DNA from: Aquabacterium fontiphilum
GTDB lineage: Bacteria; Pseudomonadota; Gammaproteobacteria; Burkholderiales; Burkholderiaceae_C
Direction: 5' to 3'
Length of the DNA: 64,000 nt
Assembly (NCBI RefSeq): GCF_009909205.1
Contig: NZ_JAAAPN010000003.1
Span: 1-64,000 of the forward strand
The first letter of the stretch is position 1, and each line of letters opens with the position of its first letter. Below, piece after piece: positions 41,380-52,100 of the stretch. The notes below the pieces were generated by a model. That model did not search any database. It was given only the letters and a program-made list of their open reading frames with translations, and was not told the DNA's origin. The position numbers were made by a program, and so were the translations under genes.

Positions 41380-42092
41380 GCGTGCCGCGTGCGACCGATC
41401 CCACCATGCCGACGGCGCAGCAGACGGCGCGCGTCAACCCGATGCGGCCGCCAGCCGACTCGCCGCGCACGGCCGCCCAGGCGCTGGCCGTCTTCTGGCG
41501 CCACCCCAGCGTGTGGTTGTTGCTGGCCGGTTTCGTGGGCGTGACGGGCTGGCGGCTGGTGGAGGCCCCCCTGGGCTGGCTGGATGTGGCGCTGGTGGTG
41601 GCCGTCTGGGCGGTGTTTCCGTTCGTGGAGTGGGTGGTGCATGTGCACATGCTGCATTTCCGGCCGGTTCAGCTGGGGCGCTGGCGAATCGATTTCTACC
41701 TGCCACGCACCCACCGGCGTCACCATGCCGAGCCTTGGAATCTGCATTGGGTGTTCATCCCGCGTCATGTGCATGTGCTGGTGTTGGGCGGCATGTTGCT
41801 CAGCCTGCTGGCGACCGATATGGGGCGGCCCTGGTTGCTCACCATCTATGCCGCCTTTCTGATTCAGGGCCTGCATTACGAGTGGGTGCATTACCTCGCG
41901 CACATCCATTGGCAGCCACGGCTGGCCTATTACGCGCGGCGAGTCCGTGAACACCGATATCACCACTTCCGTCACGAGCGGCTGTGGTGGGGTGTCTCGC
42001 GCGGGCTGGCCGATGTGTGGCTGGGTACGGCGCCCGACGTCAAAGCCGTGGCGCGCAGCGACGGCACCACCGATCTGGGGATCAAAGGCTGA
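41376..42092 (+). CDS. Fatty acid hydroxylase / sterol desaturase family membrane protein
   Basis: 238 residues with about four membrane segments. Histidine clusters typical of the di-iron hydroxylase superfamily are present: EWVVHVHMLHF (about 86-96), THRRHHAEPWN (about 110-120), HYEWVHYLAH (about 168-177) and EHRYHHFRHE (about 190-199). The N-terminal 45 residues are Pro/Ala-rich and probably cytosolic. The reaction would be O2-dependent hydroxylation of an acyl chain or lipid at the membrane. It is coupled with the FadR-type regulator by a 4-bp overlap. The substrate is unknown. Confidence 0.88.
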   Translation: MSVPRATDPTMPTAQQTARVNPMRPPADSPRTAAQALAVFWRHPSVWLLLAGFVGVTGWRLVEAPLGWLDVALVVAVWAVFPFVEWVVHVHMLHFRPVQLGRWRIDFYLPRTHRRHHAEPWNLHWVFIPRHVHVLVLGGMLLSLLATDMGRPWLLTIYAAFLIQGLHYEWVHYLAHIHWQPRLAYYARRVREHRYHHFRHERLWWGVSRGLADVWLGTAPDVKAVARSDGTTDLGIKG

Positions 42093-42102
42093 CATCTGCC
42101 GC

Positions 42103-42166
42103 CCCGTTGCGCAATGCAACGGGCGCGCAAGCGGGTTGCGCAGGTCGCCGTACGCCATGTGGCGTA
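42103..42166 (+). promoter_or_regulatory. Two palindromes upstream of urtA
   Basis: A perfect 8-bp stem, cccgttgc/gcaacggg (42103-42123), and a 6-bp stem, tacgcc/ggcgta (42151-42166). There is no T-tract. They could be a terminator of the hydroxylase gene or operators of the urt operon. Confidence 0.45.
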
Positions 42167-42240
42167 TTCCGCGTTCCAGGGGCGCTGGGCACACTGAATC
42201 CATCGATTCACCAACCCACGCTTCCAAGGAGCGCTCACCC

Positions 42241-43518
42241 ATGAAACTCACCCGTCGCAGTGCCGTTCAATCTCTGTCCGCGGTCGCCCTGGGCGTCGCC
42301 GGTCTGGCATTCAGCACCATGGCCCAGGCCGCCGACACCATCAAGGTCGGTGTGCTGCATTCGCTGTCCGGCACCATGGCCATCTCCGAGACGGTCCTCA
42401 AGGACACCGTGCTCATGGCCATCGACGAGATCAATGCCAAGGGTGGCCTGCTGGGCAAGAAGCTCGAGCCCGTGGTGGTCGACCCGGCTTCGAACTGGCC
42501 CCTGTTCGCTGAAAAGGCCAAGCAGCTGCTGACGCAGGACAAGGTGGCCGTCGTGTTCGGCTGCTGGACGTCCGTCTCGCGCAAGTCGGTGCTGCCGGTC
42601 TTCAAGGAGAACAACGGTCTGCTGTTCTATCCCGTGCAGTACGAAGGCGAAGAGCTCGAGAAGAACGTGTTCTACACGGGCGCGGCCCCCAACCAGCAGG
42701 CCATCCCTGCGGTGGAGTACCTGATGAGCAAGGACGGCGGCTCGGCCAAGCGCTTCGTGCTGCTGGGCACCGACTACGTCTACCCGCGCACCACCAACAA
42801 GATCCTGCGCGCCTTCCTGAAGTCCAAGGGCGTGTCGGACGCGGACATCATGGAGGAGTACACCCCCTTCGGTCACTCCGACTACCAGACCATCATCGCC
42901 AAGATCAAGAAGTTCTCGTCCGAAGGCAAGAAGACGGCCGTGATCTCCACCATCAACGGCGACTCCAACGTGCCCTTCTACAAGGAACTGGGCAACCAGG
43001 GCCTGAAGGCCAAGGACGTGCCGGTGGTGGCCTTCTCCGTGGGTGAAGAAGAGCTGCGCGGTGTGGACACCAAGCCCCTGGTCGGCCACCTGGCTGCATG
43101 GAACTACTTCATGTCCATCAAGAACCCGACCAACGACGACTTCATCAAGAAGTGGTCGGCTTACGCCAAGGCCAAGAACATCCCTGGCCACAAGGACAAG
43201 CCGCTGACCAATGACCCGATGGAAGCCACCTACATCGGCGTGAACATGTGGGCCCAGGCCGTGACCAAGGCCAAGACCACCGATGTCGATGCCGTGATCA
43301 AGGCCATGGGCGGCCAGACCTTCAAGGCCCCGAGCGGCTTCGTGGCCAAGATGGACGAGAAGAACCATCACCTGCACAAGCCGGTGTTCATCGGCGAGAT
43401 CAAGGCCGATGGCCAGTTCCGCGTGGTGTGGAAGACGCCGGGCCCGATCAAGGCCCAGCCCTGGAGCCCCTTCATCGCCGGCAACGACAAGAAGAAGGAC
43501 GAGCCCGAAGCCAAGTAA
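42241..43518 (+). CDS. urtA: Urea ABC transporter, substrate-binding protein
   Basis: 425 residues. The signal peptide MKLTRRSAVQSLSAVALGVAGL...AQA ends about residue 30, so the mature protein is periplasmic. It has the UrtA features IKVGVLHSLSGTMAISE, VVFGCWTSVSRKSVLPVF and LLFYPVQYEGEE, and TNDPMEATYIGVNMWAQAV. It binds urea (or short-chain amides) and feeds UrtBC. It starts after a clear aaggag site. A terminator-like hairpin between urtA and urtB probably allows more UrtA than the other components. It is the first gene of the urt operon. Confidence 0.97.
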   Translation: MKLTRRSAVQSLSAVALGVAGLAFSTMAQAADTIKVGVLHSLSGTMAISETVLKDTVLMAIDEINAKGGLLGKKLEPVVVDPASNWPLFAEKAKQLLTQDKVAVVFGCWTSVSRKSVLPVFKENNGLLFYPVQYEGEELEKNVFYTGAAPNQQAIPAVEYLMSKDGGSAKRFVLLGTDYVYPRTTNKILRAFLKSKGVSDADIMEEYTPFGHSDYQTIIAKIKKFSSEGKKTAVISTINGDSNVPFYKELGNQGLKAKDVPVVAFSVGEEELRGVDTKPLVGHLAAWNYFMSIKNPTNDDFIKKWSAYAKAKNIPGHKDKPLTNDPMEATYIGVNMWAQAVTKAKTTDVDAVIKAMGGQTFKAPSGFVAKMDEKNHHLHKPVFIGEIKADGQFRVVWKTPGPIKAQPWSPFIAGNDKKKDEPEAK

Positions 43519-43613
43519 GGCACGCCCAGGCGGTGATCAGCTCACCGCCAGCCGGAGCGGGGCCAGGCGCCCCGGCTCCGGCTCGATGGATCGAACCTTG
43601 AAGCAAAGCGGTT

Positions 43614-43651
43614 CGCCCCGCTGGGTGCAACCCCCAGGGGGCGTTTTTTTT
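43614..43651 (+). terminator. Hairpin with T-tract between urtA and urtB (attenuator)
   Basis: GC-rich stem cgccccgctggg / cccagggggcg (43614-43643) followed by eight T (43644-43651). Being inside the operon it probably lets part of the transcripts stop after urtA, raising the binding protein relative to the rest. Confidence 0.75.
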
Positions 43652-43680
43652 GCTTTGTCAGACGCAACGAGAGACAGGAT

Positions 43681-45327
43681 ATGTCCGACAACAACGGGTT
43701 GATGAGGAAATGCCGAGGCGGTCGCGCCGCTCGGTGGGCGGTATGGAGCCGGCTACTGTGGCAGGGCGTCTGCGCGCTGGCCCTGATCTGGAGCGGCCCC
43801 GTGGCCCACGCACTGACCCAGCAGGAGGCGCTGGCTGTCGCCGCGGGCGACAACGACAGTCGGGCCGAAGCCCTTCAGAAATGGGTCGGCCAGGTCGACG
43901 CCAGCAAGGAAGCCTTTCTCCAGGCCTTGCTCAACGACCAGGTCTGGGTCGCGGGTGAGCGCGTGCTCGTCGTGGAAGGCGATGCGGCGCGCGACGCGGC
44001 CACAGGCGAGTCGGTCAAGCTGCCAGCAGATGCCGAAGAGGTCGTCAACAACACGCGCATGGTCGGTGAGATCGAGGCGCTGCTGGCCGCGGGCAAGCTG
44101 CGCTCGCCCGACCGTGCCGTGCGTGCGGAGGGCATGGACGCCATCGAGGCGGCCCTGGACGGCAGCAAGTTGCCCGTCATCGATGCCGCGCTTGCACAGG
44201 AAACCGATCCCGTGCTGAAGGCGCGGCTGGTGCGCCTGCAGACAAAAGCCCAACTGCAGGCCGACGACCCCGCTGTCCGGCTGGCGGCCGCGCAGACGCT
44301 GGCTGCCAAAGCCAGCCCCGAGACGCGCAGTGTATTGATGGAGCGTCTGCAGGATGACGCCGAGACCGACCCGGCCGTGCGCGAGGCGCTGACCGAATCA
44401 CTCAAGGCCATCGAGCGCAAGCTGGCCTGGGGCGAGTATGCAGGTGTGCTGTTCACCGGGGTGAGCCTGGGCTCCATCCTGCTGCTGGCTGCCCTCGGCC
44501 TGGCGATTACCTATGGCCTCATGGGCGTGATCAACATGGCGCATGGCGAGCTGATCATGATCGGCGCCTACGCCACCTTCCTGGTCCAGGCGCTGTTCCG
44601 GCAGTATCTGCCTGGCTGGTTCGACGCCTACATCCTATTGGCCATTCCGGCCTCCTTCCTGGCCTCTGCGCTGGTGGGGGCGGTGCTGGAGCGGTCCGTG
44701 TTCCGCTTTCTGTATGGCCGCCCGCTGGAGACACTGCTGGCCTCGTGGGGTATCAGCCTGATCCTGATGCAGGCCGTGCGCTCGGTGTTCGGCGCGCAGA
44801 ACGTCCAGGTCGAGAACCCGGCTTGGATGTCGGGGGGCCTGCCGGTGCTGAGCAACCTCACGCTGCCCTACAACCGGCTGGCCATCATTGCCTTTGCAGC
44901 GCTGGTGCTGCTGGGCGTGACGCTGCTGATCGCGCGCACTCGGTTGGGTCTGTTCGTGCGCGGCGTGACCCAGAACCGGCCCATGGCCTCTTGCATGGGC
45001 GTCAACACCGCCCGCATCGACACGCTGGCGTTCTCACTGGGCGCGGGCATCGCCGGGCTCGCGGGCTGCGCGCTCTCGCAGATCGGCAATGTGGGTCCCG
45101 ACCTGGGCCAGGGCTACATCGTCGACTCGTTCATGGTCGTTGTCACGGGTGGTGTAGGGCAGATCGCCGGCACGGTGTACGCCGCGCTGGGCTTGGGGAT
45201 GATCAACAAGCTGCTGGAGGGGTGGTCAGGGGCTGTGCTGGCCAAGATCATGGTGCTGATCATGGTGGTGATCTTCATCCAGAAGCGTCCGCAAGGCCTG
45301 TTCGCCTTCAAGGGCCGCGAGGCATGA
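43681..45327 (+). CDS. urtB: Urea ABC transporter, permease UrtB
   Basis: 548 residues. A signal-like N-terminus (ALALIWSGPVAHA, about residues 32-45) precedes a helical periplasmic domain of about 210 residues with TQQEALAVAAGDNDSRAEALQKWV, a feature of UrtB-type LIV permeases. The membrane part starts near residue 255 (GVSLGSILLLAALGLAITYGLMGVINMAHGELIMIGAY), with the family motif NMAHGE. Later SMVVVTGGVGQIAGT and C-terminal IFIQKRPQGLFAFKGR are typical. It is followed by urtC after 31 bp. Confidence 0.96.
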   Translation: MSDNNGLMRKCRGGRAARWAVWSRLLWQGVCALALIWSGPVAHALTQQEALAVAAGDNDSRAEALQKWVGQVDASKEAFLQALLNDQVWVAGERVLVVEGDAARDAATGESVKLPADAEEVVNNTRMVGEIEALLAAGKLRSPDRAVRAEGMDAIEAALDGSKLPVIDAALAQETDPVLKARLVRLQTKAQLQADDPAVRLAAAQTLAAKASPETRSVLMERLQDDAETDPAVREALTESLKAIERKLAWGEYAGVLFTGVSLGSILLLAALGLAITYGLMGVINMAHGELIMIGAYATFLVQALFRQYLPGWFDAYILLAIPASFLASALVGAVLERSVFRFLYGRPLETLLASWGISLILMQAVRSVFGAQNVQVENPAWMSGGLPVLSNLTLPYNRLAIIAFAALVLLGVTLLIARTRLGLFVRGVTQNRPMASCMGVNTARIDTLAFSLGAGIAGLAGCALSQIGNVGPDLGQGYIVDSFMVVVTGGVGQIAGTVYAALGLGMINKLLEGWSGAVLAKIMVLIMVVIFIQKRPQGLFAFKGREA

Positions 45328-45358
45328 CGCCGTCCCCTATACGACTGAGGTTTCCACG

Positions 45359-46489
45359 ATGAGTTCAATCACACGTTCTGCCCTGCTCATGCCGCCCAGC
45401 GGGCTGCTGCTGGGCCCCACGGGATGGACGGCCCTGATGGCCGCAGTCATCAGCGTGGTGGTGCTGGCCCCGGTGCTCAACCTGATGGTGCCGGCCGATT
45501 CCGCCTTCCATCTGTCGGACTACATGCTCTCGCTGATCGGCAAGATCATGTGCTACGCCATCTGTGCGCTGGCCATGGACCTGATCTGGGGCTACACCGG
45601 CATCCTGTCGTTGGGTCACGGCCTGTTCTTCGCGCTGGGGGGCTATGGCATGGGCATGTACCTGATGCGGCAGATCGGCCGCGACGGCTCCTACGGCGCC
45701 GACATCCCCGACTTCATGGTCTTCCTCGACTGGAAAGAGGTGCCCTGGCATTGGGCCTGGAGCGAAAGCTTCATCGGCCAGATGTTGCTTGTGGTGCTGG
45801 TGCCGGGTCTGCTGGCCTTCGTGTTCGGCTTCTTTGCCTTCCGTAGCCGCATCAAGGGGGTGTACTTCTCGATCATCACCCAGGCCATGACGTTCGCGGC
45901 CATGCTGCTGTTCTTCCGCAATGAGACGGGCTTTGGCGGCAACAACGGCTTTACCGACTTCAAGCGCATCCTCGACATTCCCATCGCGCAGCCTTCCACC
46001 CGCATGGTGCTGTTCGTGGTCACAGGGCTCACCCTGATCGGCTTCTATCTGATGGCTCGGTGGTTGGTGAACACCAAGTTCGGTCGGGTCTTGCAGGCCA
46101 TCCGTGATGCCGAGAGCCGCGTGATGTTCTGCGGCTACAACCCGCTGGCTTACAAGCTGACCATCTGGACGCTGTCTGCCGTGATGTGCGCCATCGCCGG
46201 GGCGCTGTACGTGCCGCAGGTGGGCATCATCAACCCCAGCGAGATGTCGCCGGCCGCCTCCATCGAGATGGCCATCTGGGCGGCAGTGGGCGGGCGGGCC
46301 ACGCTGATCGGGCCGATCATCGGCGCTTTCTTCGTCAACGGTGCCAAGAGCTGGTTCACCATGGCCTTCCCGGAGTTCTGGTTGTACTTCCTGGGGCTGC
46401 TGTTCGTGCTGGTGACCCTGTTCCTGCCCGATGGCATCGTCGGTGGCGTGAAGAAGCTGTTCAACAAGAAGGCTGAGGTAAAGGCATGA
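45359..46489 (+). CDS. urtC: Urea ABC transporter, permease UrtC
   Basis: 376 residues, about ten membrane segments. Family motifs: DLIWGYTGILSLGHGLFFALGGYGMGMYLM (about 75-105), SRIKGVYFSIITQAMTFA, and RVLQAIRDAESRVMFCGYN, with C-terminal PDGIVGGVKKLF. UrtC forms the second half of the membrane channel with UrtB. Its stop overlaps the urtD start by 4 bp (46486-46489), so the operon is tightly coupled. No frameshift or missing motif is seen. Confidence 0.96.
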   Translation: MSSITRSALLMPPSGLLLGPTGWTALMAAVISVVVLAPVLNLMVPADSAFHLSDYMLSLIGKIMCYAICALAMDLIWGYTGILSLGHGLFFALGGYGMGMYLMRQIGRDGSYGADIPDFMVFLDWKEVPWHWAWSESFIGQMLLVVLVPGLLAFVFGFFAFRSRIKGVYFSIITQAMTFAAMLLFFRNETGFGGNNGFTDFKRILDIPIAQPSTRMVLFVVTGLTLIGFYLMARWLVNTKFGRVLQAIRDAESRVMFCGYNPLAYKLTIWTLSAVMCAIAGALYVPQVGIINPSEMSPAASIEMAIWAAVGGRATLIGPIIGAFFVNGAKSWFTMAFPEFWLYFLGLLFVLVTLFLPDGIVGGVKKLFNKKAEVKA

Positions 46490-47382
46490 CCCCCGATCTG
46501 ATGGAAGAAGGCGCCAAGACGCTGGCGCGTGCGTACAAGCTGCCCACCAACGCGGGCGAGTCGGGCGGGCGGGAGGCCAGCTACGGGCGCGTCGTCGAAC
46601 CTGGCCAGCTCGATGTGGCCCACGGCTCCATCCTCTACCTAGAAGACATCGAGGTGAGTTTCGATGGCTTCAAGGCGCTCAACAAGCTCAGCCTGGATAT
46701 CTCCGTGGGCGAAATGCGCTGCATCATCGGCCCCAATGGCGCAGGCAAGACCACGATGATGGACGTGATCACCGGCAAGACGCGGCCCGACAGCGGCACG
46801 GCCTTTTTCGGCTCGACCATCAACCTGTTGAGCATGCGCGAAAACGAGATCGCGCAGGCCGGCATCGGGCGCAAGTTCCAGAAGCCCACGGTGTTCGAGC
46901 AACTCAGCGTGTTCGAGAACCTGGAGCTGGCGCTCAAGGCTGACCGCAGCGCCCGTGCGTCGGTGTTCTTCAAGCTCAACAGCGAGCAGCTCGACCGCAT
47001 CGGCGACATGCTGCAGCTCATCCATCTGAGAGACCAGGCCCAGCGCACAGCCGGGCTGTTGTCTCACGGGCAGAAGCAGTGGCTCGAGATCGGGATGCTG
47101 CTGATGCAGAACCCCAAGCTGCTGCTGCTGGACGAACCCGTGGCGGGCATGACCGACGAAGAGACCGAGCGCACGGCCGAGCTGTTTCTCTCGCTCGAAG
47201 GCAAGCACTCGCTCGTGGTGGTCGAGCACGACATGAAGTTCATCCACGAGCTCACCACTCAGGGCGCGACGGCCGACCGCAAGAAGGTGACGGTGCTGCA
47301 TGAGGGCTCGGTTCTGGCCGAAGGCACGCTGGCCGATGTGCAGGCCAACGACAAGGTGGTCGAAGTCTATCTGGGGCGCTGA
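46486..47382 (+). CDS. urtD: Urea ABC transporter, ATPase UrtD
   Basis: 298 residues, with an N-terminal extension of about 45 residues before the ATPase domain (LEDIEVSFDGFKALNKLSLDI). Walker A GPNGAGKTTMMD (about residues 83-94), signature LLSHGQKQWLEIGMLL, Walker B LLLLDEPVAGMTD, and the switch His in VVEHDM. UrtD hydrolyses ATP with UrtE to drive urea import. The extension is common in this family, though its purpose is unclear. A 4-bp overlap joins it with urtC. Confidence 0.96.
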   Translation: MTPDLMEEGAKTLARAYKLPTNAGESGGREASYGRVVEPGQLDVAHGSILYLEDIEVSFDGFKALNKLSLDISVGEMRCIIGPNGAGKTTMMDVITGKTRPDSGTAFFGSTINLLSMRENEIAQAGIGRKFQKPTVFEQLSVFENLELALKADRSARASVFFKLNSEQLDRIGDMLQLIHLRDQAQRTAGLLSHGQKQWLEIGMLLMQNPKLLLLDEPVAGMTDEETERTAELFLSLEGKHSLVVVEHDMKFIHELTTQGATADRKKVTVLHEGSVLAEGTLADVQANDKVVEVYLGR

Positions 47383-47438
47383 CCGCGCCGCCTGCGGCGC
47401 AAGCGGGGCCGGGCGCCCTGCGCGAAGGAACAACACAC

Positions 47439-48143
47439 ATGCTGAACGTAGAAAGTGTCAACCAGTATTACGGCGGCTCGCACATCCTGCGGGGCCTGAG
47501 CTTCGAGGCCAAGGTGGGCGAGGTCACCGTGGTGCTGGGACGCAACGGCGTGGGCAAGACCACCTTGCTCAAGAGCCTGATGGGCTTGGTGCCCATCAAG
47601 AGCGGCGACATCCGGCTGGATGGCCAGTCGATCAACGGCCTCAAGCCTTACGAGCGCGTGCGCCGCGGCGTGGGCTATGTGCCCCAGGGGCGCGAGATCT
47701 TCGGCCGGCTCACCGTGGCCGAGAACCTGCAGATGGGCCTGGCCTCCAAGCCAGGCAGCACCCCGGTGCCCGAGCAGCTGTTCGAGCTGTTTCCGGTGCT
47801 CAAACAGATGATGCATCGACGCGGGGGCGACCTCTCGGGCGGGCAACAGCAGCAACTGGCCATTGCCCGGGCGCTGGCCGCCGGCCCCAAGGTGCTCATC
47901 CTGGACGAGCCCACCGAAGGCATCCAGCCCAGCATCATCAAGGACATCGGGCGGGCCATCCGCAAGCTGGCCGACGAGGGCTTGAATGGTGAGCGCATGG
48001 CCGTGGTGCTGGTCGAGCAGTTCTACGACTTCGCCGCCGAGCTGGCCGATCAGTACCTGGTGATGGAGCGCGGCGAGATCATCCGCCGCGGGCGGGGCCA
48101 AGACATGGAAGCCGACGGGGTTCGCCAGCTGATGTCCATCTGA
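47439..48143 (+). CDS. urtE: Urea ABC transporter, ATPase UrtE
   Basis: 234 residues. Walker [13 protein letters not shown] (about residues 34-45), signature [16 protein letters not shown], Walker [14 protein letters not shown], and the UrtE-type segment [20 protein letters not shown]. The second ATPase of the urt transporter and last gene of the operon. An spacing of 56 bp from urtD is a little wide but no terminator is seen. Nothing about the sequence suggests loss of function. Confidence 0.96.
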   Translation: MLNVESVNQYYGGSHILRGLSFEAKVGEVTVVLGRNGVGKTTLLKSLMGLVPIKSGDIRLDGQSINGLKPYERVRRGVGYVPQGREIFGRLTVAENLQMGLASKPGSTPVPEQLFELFPVLKQMMHRRGGDLSGGQQQQLAIARALAAGPKVLILDEPTEGIQPSIIKDIGRAIRKLADEGLNGERMAVVLVEQFYDFAAELADQYLVMERGEIIRRGRGQDMEADGVRQLMSI

Positions 48144-48217
48144 CGGCGGGCGGGGCAGGTAGACTCGGCAGCCTGTTGAACCCGGGCTGCCAAGCCCCGC
48201 CTCTGAAAGGATCTCCC

Positions 48218-48571
48218 ATGCCCGTCGTGTCCTCCCCCTCCGGCCTGCAGTACGAAGACGTTGTCGAAGGCAGCGGCGCCACCGCCCAGGCTGGCCAGTA
48301 CGTCAAGGTGCACTACACCGGCTGGCTGTACCAGGACGGCGTCAAGGGTGCCAAGTTCGATTCCAGCAAGGACCGCAACGACCCCTTCGCCTTCCCGCTG
48401 GGCGCCGGCCACGTGATCCGTGGCTGGGATGAAGGCGTGCAAGGCATGAAGGTGGGCGGCACCCGCATCCTCGTCATCCCGCCGCAGTTGGGCTACGGCG
48501 CACGTGGCGCAGGCGGCGTGATTCCGCCCAATGCCACGCTGATGTTCGAAGTCGAACTGCTCGACGTCTGA
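48218..48571 (+). CDS. FKBP-type peptidyl-prolyl cis-trans isomerase
   Basis: 117 residues, one FKBP domain without signal peptide, so cytosolic. [77 protein letters not shown] are the classical active-site blocks, including the aromatic pocket residues Tyr, Phe, Trp and the VIRGWDEG loop. It catalyses proline isomerisation during folding. It is separated from urtE by about 75 bp and begins after an aaaggatc ribosome site. The DUF1841 gene follows after 13 bp. Confidence 0.95.
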   Translation: MPVVSSPSGLQYEDVVEGSGATAQAGQYVKVHYTGWLYQDGVKGAKFDSSKDRNDPFAFPLGAGHVIRGWDEGVQGMKVGGTRILVIPPQLGYGARGAGGVIPPNATLMFEVELLDV

Positions 48572-48584
48572 ACGAGGCCGGCGC

Positions 48585-49019
48585 ATGTTTGCTCCCAATC
48601 AGGAAACGGTGCGCCGTTTTTTCTGCCAGGCGTGGTCGCAGCACCGCGCCGGCGCACCGCTGGCGCCCATGGAGGCGCTGGCGGTTGACTGGATCTTGCA
48701 CCACCCCGAGTACCACGACGACCTGGCCGATGTGGAGCAGGCCGTCGCAGCCCAGTTCACGGTGGAGGAAGGGCGCACCAACCCTTTTCTGCACCTGTCC
48801 ATGCACCTGTCCATCTCTGAACAGGTGAGCATCGATCAGCCGCGCGGCATACGCGAGGCCGTCGAGCGGCTGGCTGCGAAACGCGGTTCGTTGCATGAAG
48901 CGCATCACGGTGTGATGGAGGCTCTGGGCGAAACCATCTGGGAATCGCAACGTCTGGGGCGCCCGCTGGATGCCCATGCCTACCTCGATCGGGTTCGCAG
49001 GCTGGCAACTAGCGACTGA
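48585..49019 (+). CDS. DUF1841 family protein
   Basis: 144 residues, soluble. The pattern MFAPNQETVRRFFCQAW..HR.G.PL.PMEALAVDWILHHPEYHDDL and NPFLHLSMHLSISEQVSIDQPRGIREAVERLA...HEAHHGVMEALGETIWESQRLG is that of DUF1841, a conserved proteobacterial family with His-rich motifs that may bind metal. The function is unknown. It lies 13 bp downstream of the FKBP gene, probably in one transcript. Confidence 0.9.
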   Translation: MFAPNQETVRRFFCQAWSQHRAGAPLAPMEALAVDWILHHPEYHDDLADVEQAVAAQFTVEEGRTNPFLHLSMHLSISEQVSIDQPRGIREAVERLAAKRGSLHEAHHGVMEALGETIWESQRLGRPLDAHAYLDRVRRLATSD

Positions 49020-49164
49020 CCCCCTCGGTTTCGGTGTGACGCTTGTCACACAAATGCGGCTTGCCCTGCCGATTACCATCCATCCAGGGGAGTCGCTGGC
49101 GGTTTGTAACGTTTGAAACTGCCTAAACTTCGTGCACCTCTGCTTTTCTTGAGAGTGCACTGCA

Positions 49165-52100
49165 ATGCCCATCCTCGCCATGTCCGCCGGCACCGTCACC
49201 GGCATCTGGGGTAACGCCTACATCCGTCTGCCCAACGGCAAGCTTCAACCGCTCAAGGTTGGCGACAAGGTCAAGGGCGGGCAACACATCGTCACCGAAG
49301 ACAACGGCATCGTTCAGATCACGCCCGAGAAGGGCCCGCCCGTGGCGGTGGCCAGCAAGCCGGCGGAGCCTGTCGAGCAGGCCATTGCCGCCATCGAGGC
49401 CGATGATCCGCTCGAGGCCCCCGCGGCCGGTCTGCAAGGCGGTGCGGGCGGCGGCTTGCTGCCTGGTTTGCGCGTGGACCGCGTTCAGGAAGGGGTATCG
49501 CCCCTGTCGTACCAGTACGGTACCGAGCGCGATCCCTCGGGCTTCCCCATCGGCTCGACCGCCGATCAGCGCGAACTGCCTGCGAGCGAGCCTCCGTCTC
49601 CGCCAACAGCACCGCCCCAGATCGACCTGGACGCCAACGACTCCGTGGCGCCCGGCACCGGCTATGCAGGCTTGGCGCTGGGCAACGGCAAGGCGGTGGC
49701 CATTGTCGATACCGATGTCCTGATCACCGATGCCGACAGCACCAACCTGCAGGGTGCCACGGTGGTGCTGACCAACCCACAGGCCGGCGACACGCTCAAC
49801 ATCGGCACGCTGCCGGCCGGCATCACCGCCACGCTCAGCGCAGACGGCAACACCATCACGCTGTCCGGTTCTGCCACGCTGGCCGCCTACCAGGATGCGT
49901 TGCGCGCCATCACATTCCAGTCCAAGACCGGCGATCCATCGACCACGCCGCGGCTTATTGAAGTGACGGTGACCGACGGCACGAACACCAGCAACACCGC
50001 GGTCAGCACCATCACGGTTCAGCAGCCACCGGTCCTGTTGGTCGACGCGCAAGGAGCGGTCGAAGGCAAGGATCTGCGCTTCACCCTCGCGCTGACCCGG
50101 CCAATCGACGAGCCGGTGACCGTGAAGCTTGCGCTCAAGAACGGTACGGACCTGCCCGGCACGTCTCAGAATGAATCCGGCACGGTGGGGGTGGACACGG
50201 CCACGACGCTGTATTACGAGGCCAGCCCGGGCAACTGGGTACCCGTTCCCGCATCGGGCGAACTGACGTTCGCGCCCGGCCAGCAGACGATCAATCTGAA
50301 GCTGGCCACCATCGATGACCTGTTGATCGAGCCCAGCGAGTTTGTGCGCCTGGAAGTGGACGTCGTTGCCGGCCCCACCCGGAATGCCAGCGCAGCCAAC
50401 GAGGCCGAGATCATTGACAACGACACGGCCCCGGTTCTGGATCTGGATGGCGATGATTCCAGTGGGGCCGTCGGCTCGGGTTACCAGACCAGCTATGTCG
50501 GTAAGGGGCAGGGCGTCGCCGTCGTGGACGCGGATGTGGTGGTCAAGGACGAGGACGGTACGCCCATTCAGTCGGCCACGGTCACGCTGACCAACGCCCA
50601 GCCCGGCGACAAGCTGTCGGTCGGCCCGCTTCCGGCAGGACTGTCTGCCACGGTGGTGGACAACGTGGTGACGATCACTGGCAGCGCCTCGGCAGCCGAT
50701 TACCAGACGGCACTGCGCGCCATTCGTTTCAGCAACGACAACGCGGACGTGAGCACGACGCCACGCTCGCTGGACGTGGTGGTGTCCGATGGCGCGAATG
50801 TGAGCAACACGGCCACCACCGTCATCACGGTGCAGCAGCCGCCGGTTTTGTTGGTCGACGCCCAGGGTGCGGTCGAGGGCAAGGATCTGGGCTTCACCAT
50901 TGCGCTGACGCAGCCGGTCAATGAGCCAGTGACCGTGAAGCTGACCCTCAAGGACGGCACGGATCTGCCGGGCACGTCTCAGAACGAATCGGCAACGGTC
51001 GGTGTGGACACGGCGACCGCGCTGTACTATGAGGCCAGCCCGGGCAACTGGCTGCCCGTGCCGGCATCGGGCGAACTGACCTTCGCACCCGGTCAGCAGA
51101 CCATCAATCTGAAGCTGGCCACGGAGGACGACCTCCTTGTGGAGGCGGACGAGTTCGTGCGTCTGGAGGTCGACGTCATTGCTGGCCCGACGCGCAATGC
51201 CAGCGCCGCCAACGAGGCGCAGATCCTGGACAACGATACGGCCCCAGTGCTGGATCTGGATGCCGATGATTCGGCCGCACCGGGTTCGGGCTACGCCGCC
51301 ACCTTTACCGAGGATGGCGAGCCGGTCGGTATCGTCGATGCCGACGTCTCGATCAGCGACGACGACGGGACACCCATCCAGCGTGCTGAAGTCACGCTGC
51401 TCAACCCGCAGTCCGGAGACGCCCTGCTTGTCATCGGCGAGTACCCCTCGAATCTCACGCTGACCATCGTGGATGGCGGCACGCGCGTGGTGATCACCGG
51501 CAGTGCGCCGCCGGCTGACTACCAGACGGCCTTGCGCGCCATCGGCTTCCACAACACCTCTGACACGCCCGTCACCACACCGCGCGAAATCTCGGTGGTC
51601 GTGTCCGATGGTGTCAATGACAGCAACGTGGCGACGTCAGTCATCGCTGTGACCGCGGTCAACGATGCGCCGGTCGTCAAGCCCTCGGTGGGAGATGTGT
51701 CGGAAGAGGGGTTGCCCAAGGGCCTGGCCGACAACGATGGCACAGGTGACAACACCGACAGCGCCGTCCACACCGGCCAGATCGTGATGACCGATCCGGA
51801 TGGCGACCTCTTGACGGTGAGCTTTGTGGCGCCGAGCACCCCGGTGTACGTGGTGGGGTCCTCCACGCCCATCAGCTGGACGCCGGACGGCGCTGGCGGT
51901 TTGATTGGTCAGGTGGGTTCGCAAGTGGCTGCAACCCTGGAGGTTGGGGAGGAAGGCGCTTATACCTTCACCTTGAAGATGCCGCTGCAGCATGCAGCGC
52001 AGGGTGAAGACGTGCTGCCCATTGTCTTTGGCGTGCGGGTCAGCGATGGCCAGGCCACGACGGAGTCGACGCTGACAATTCGGGTCCAGGACGATGCGCC

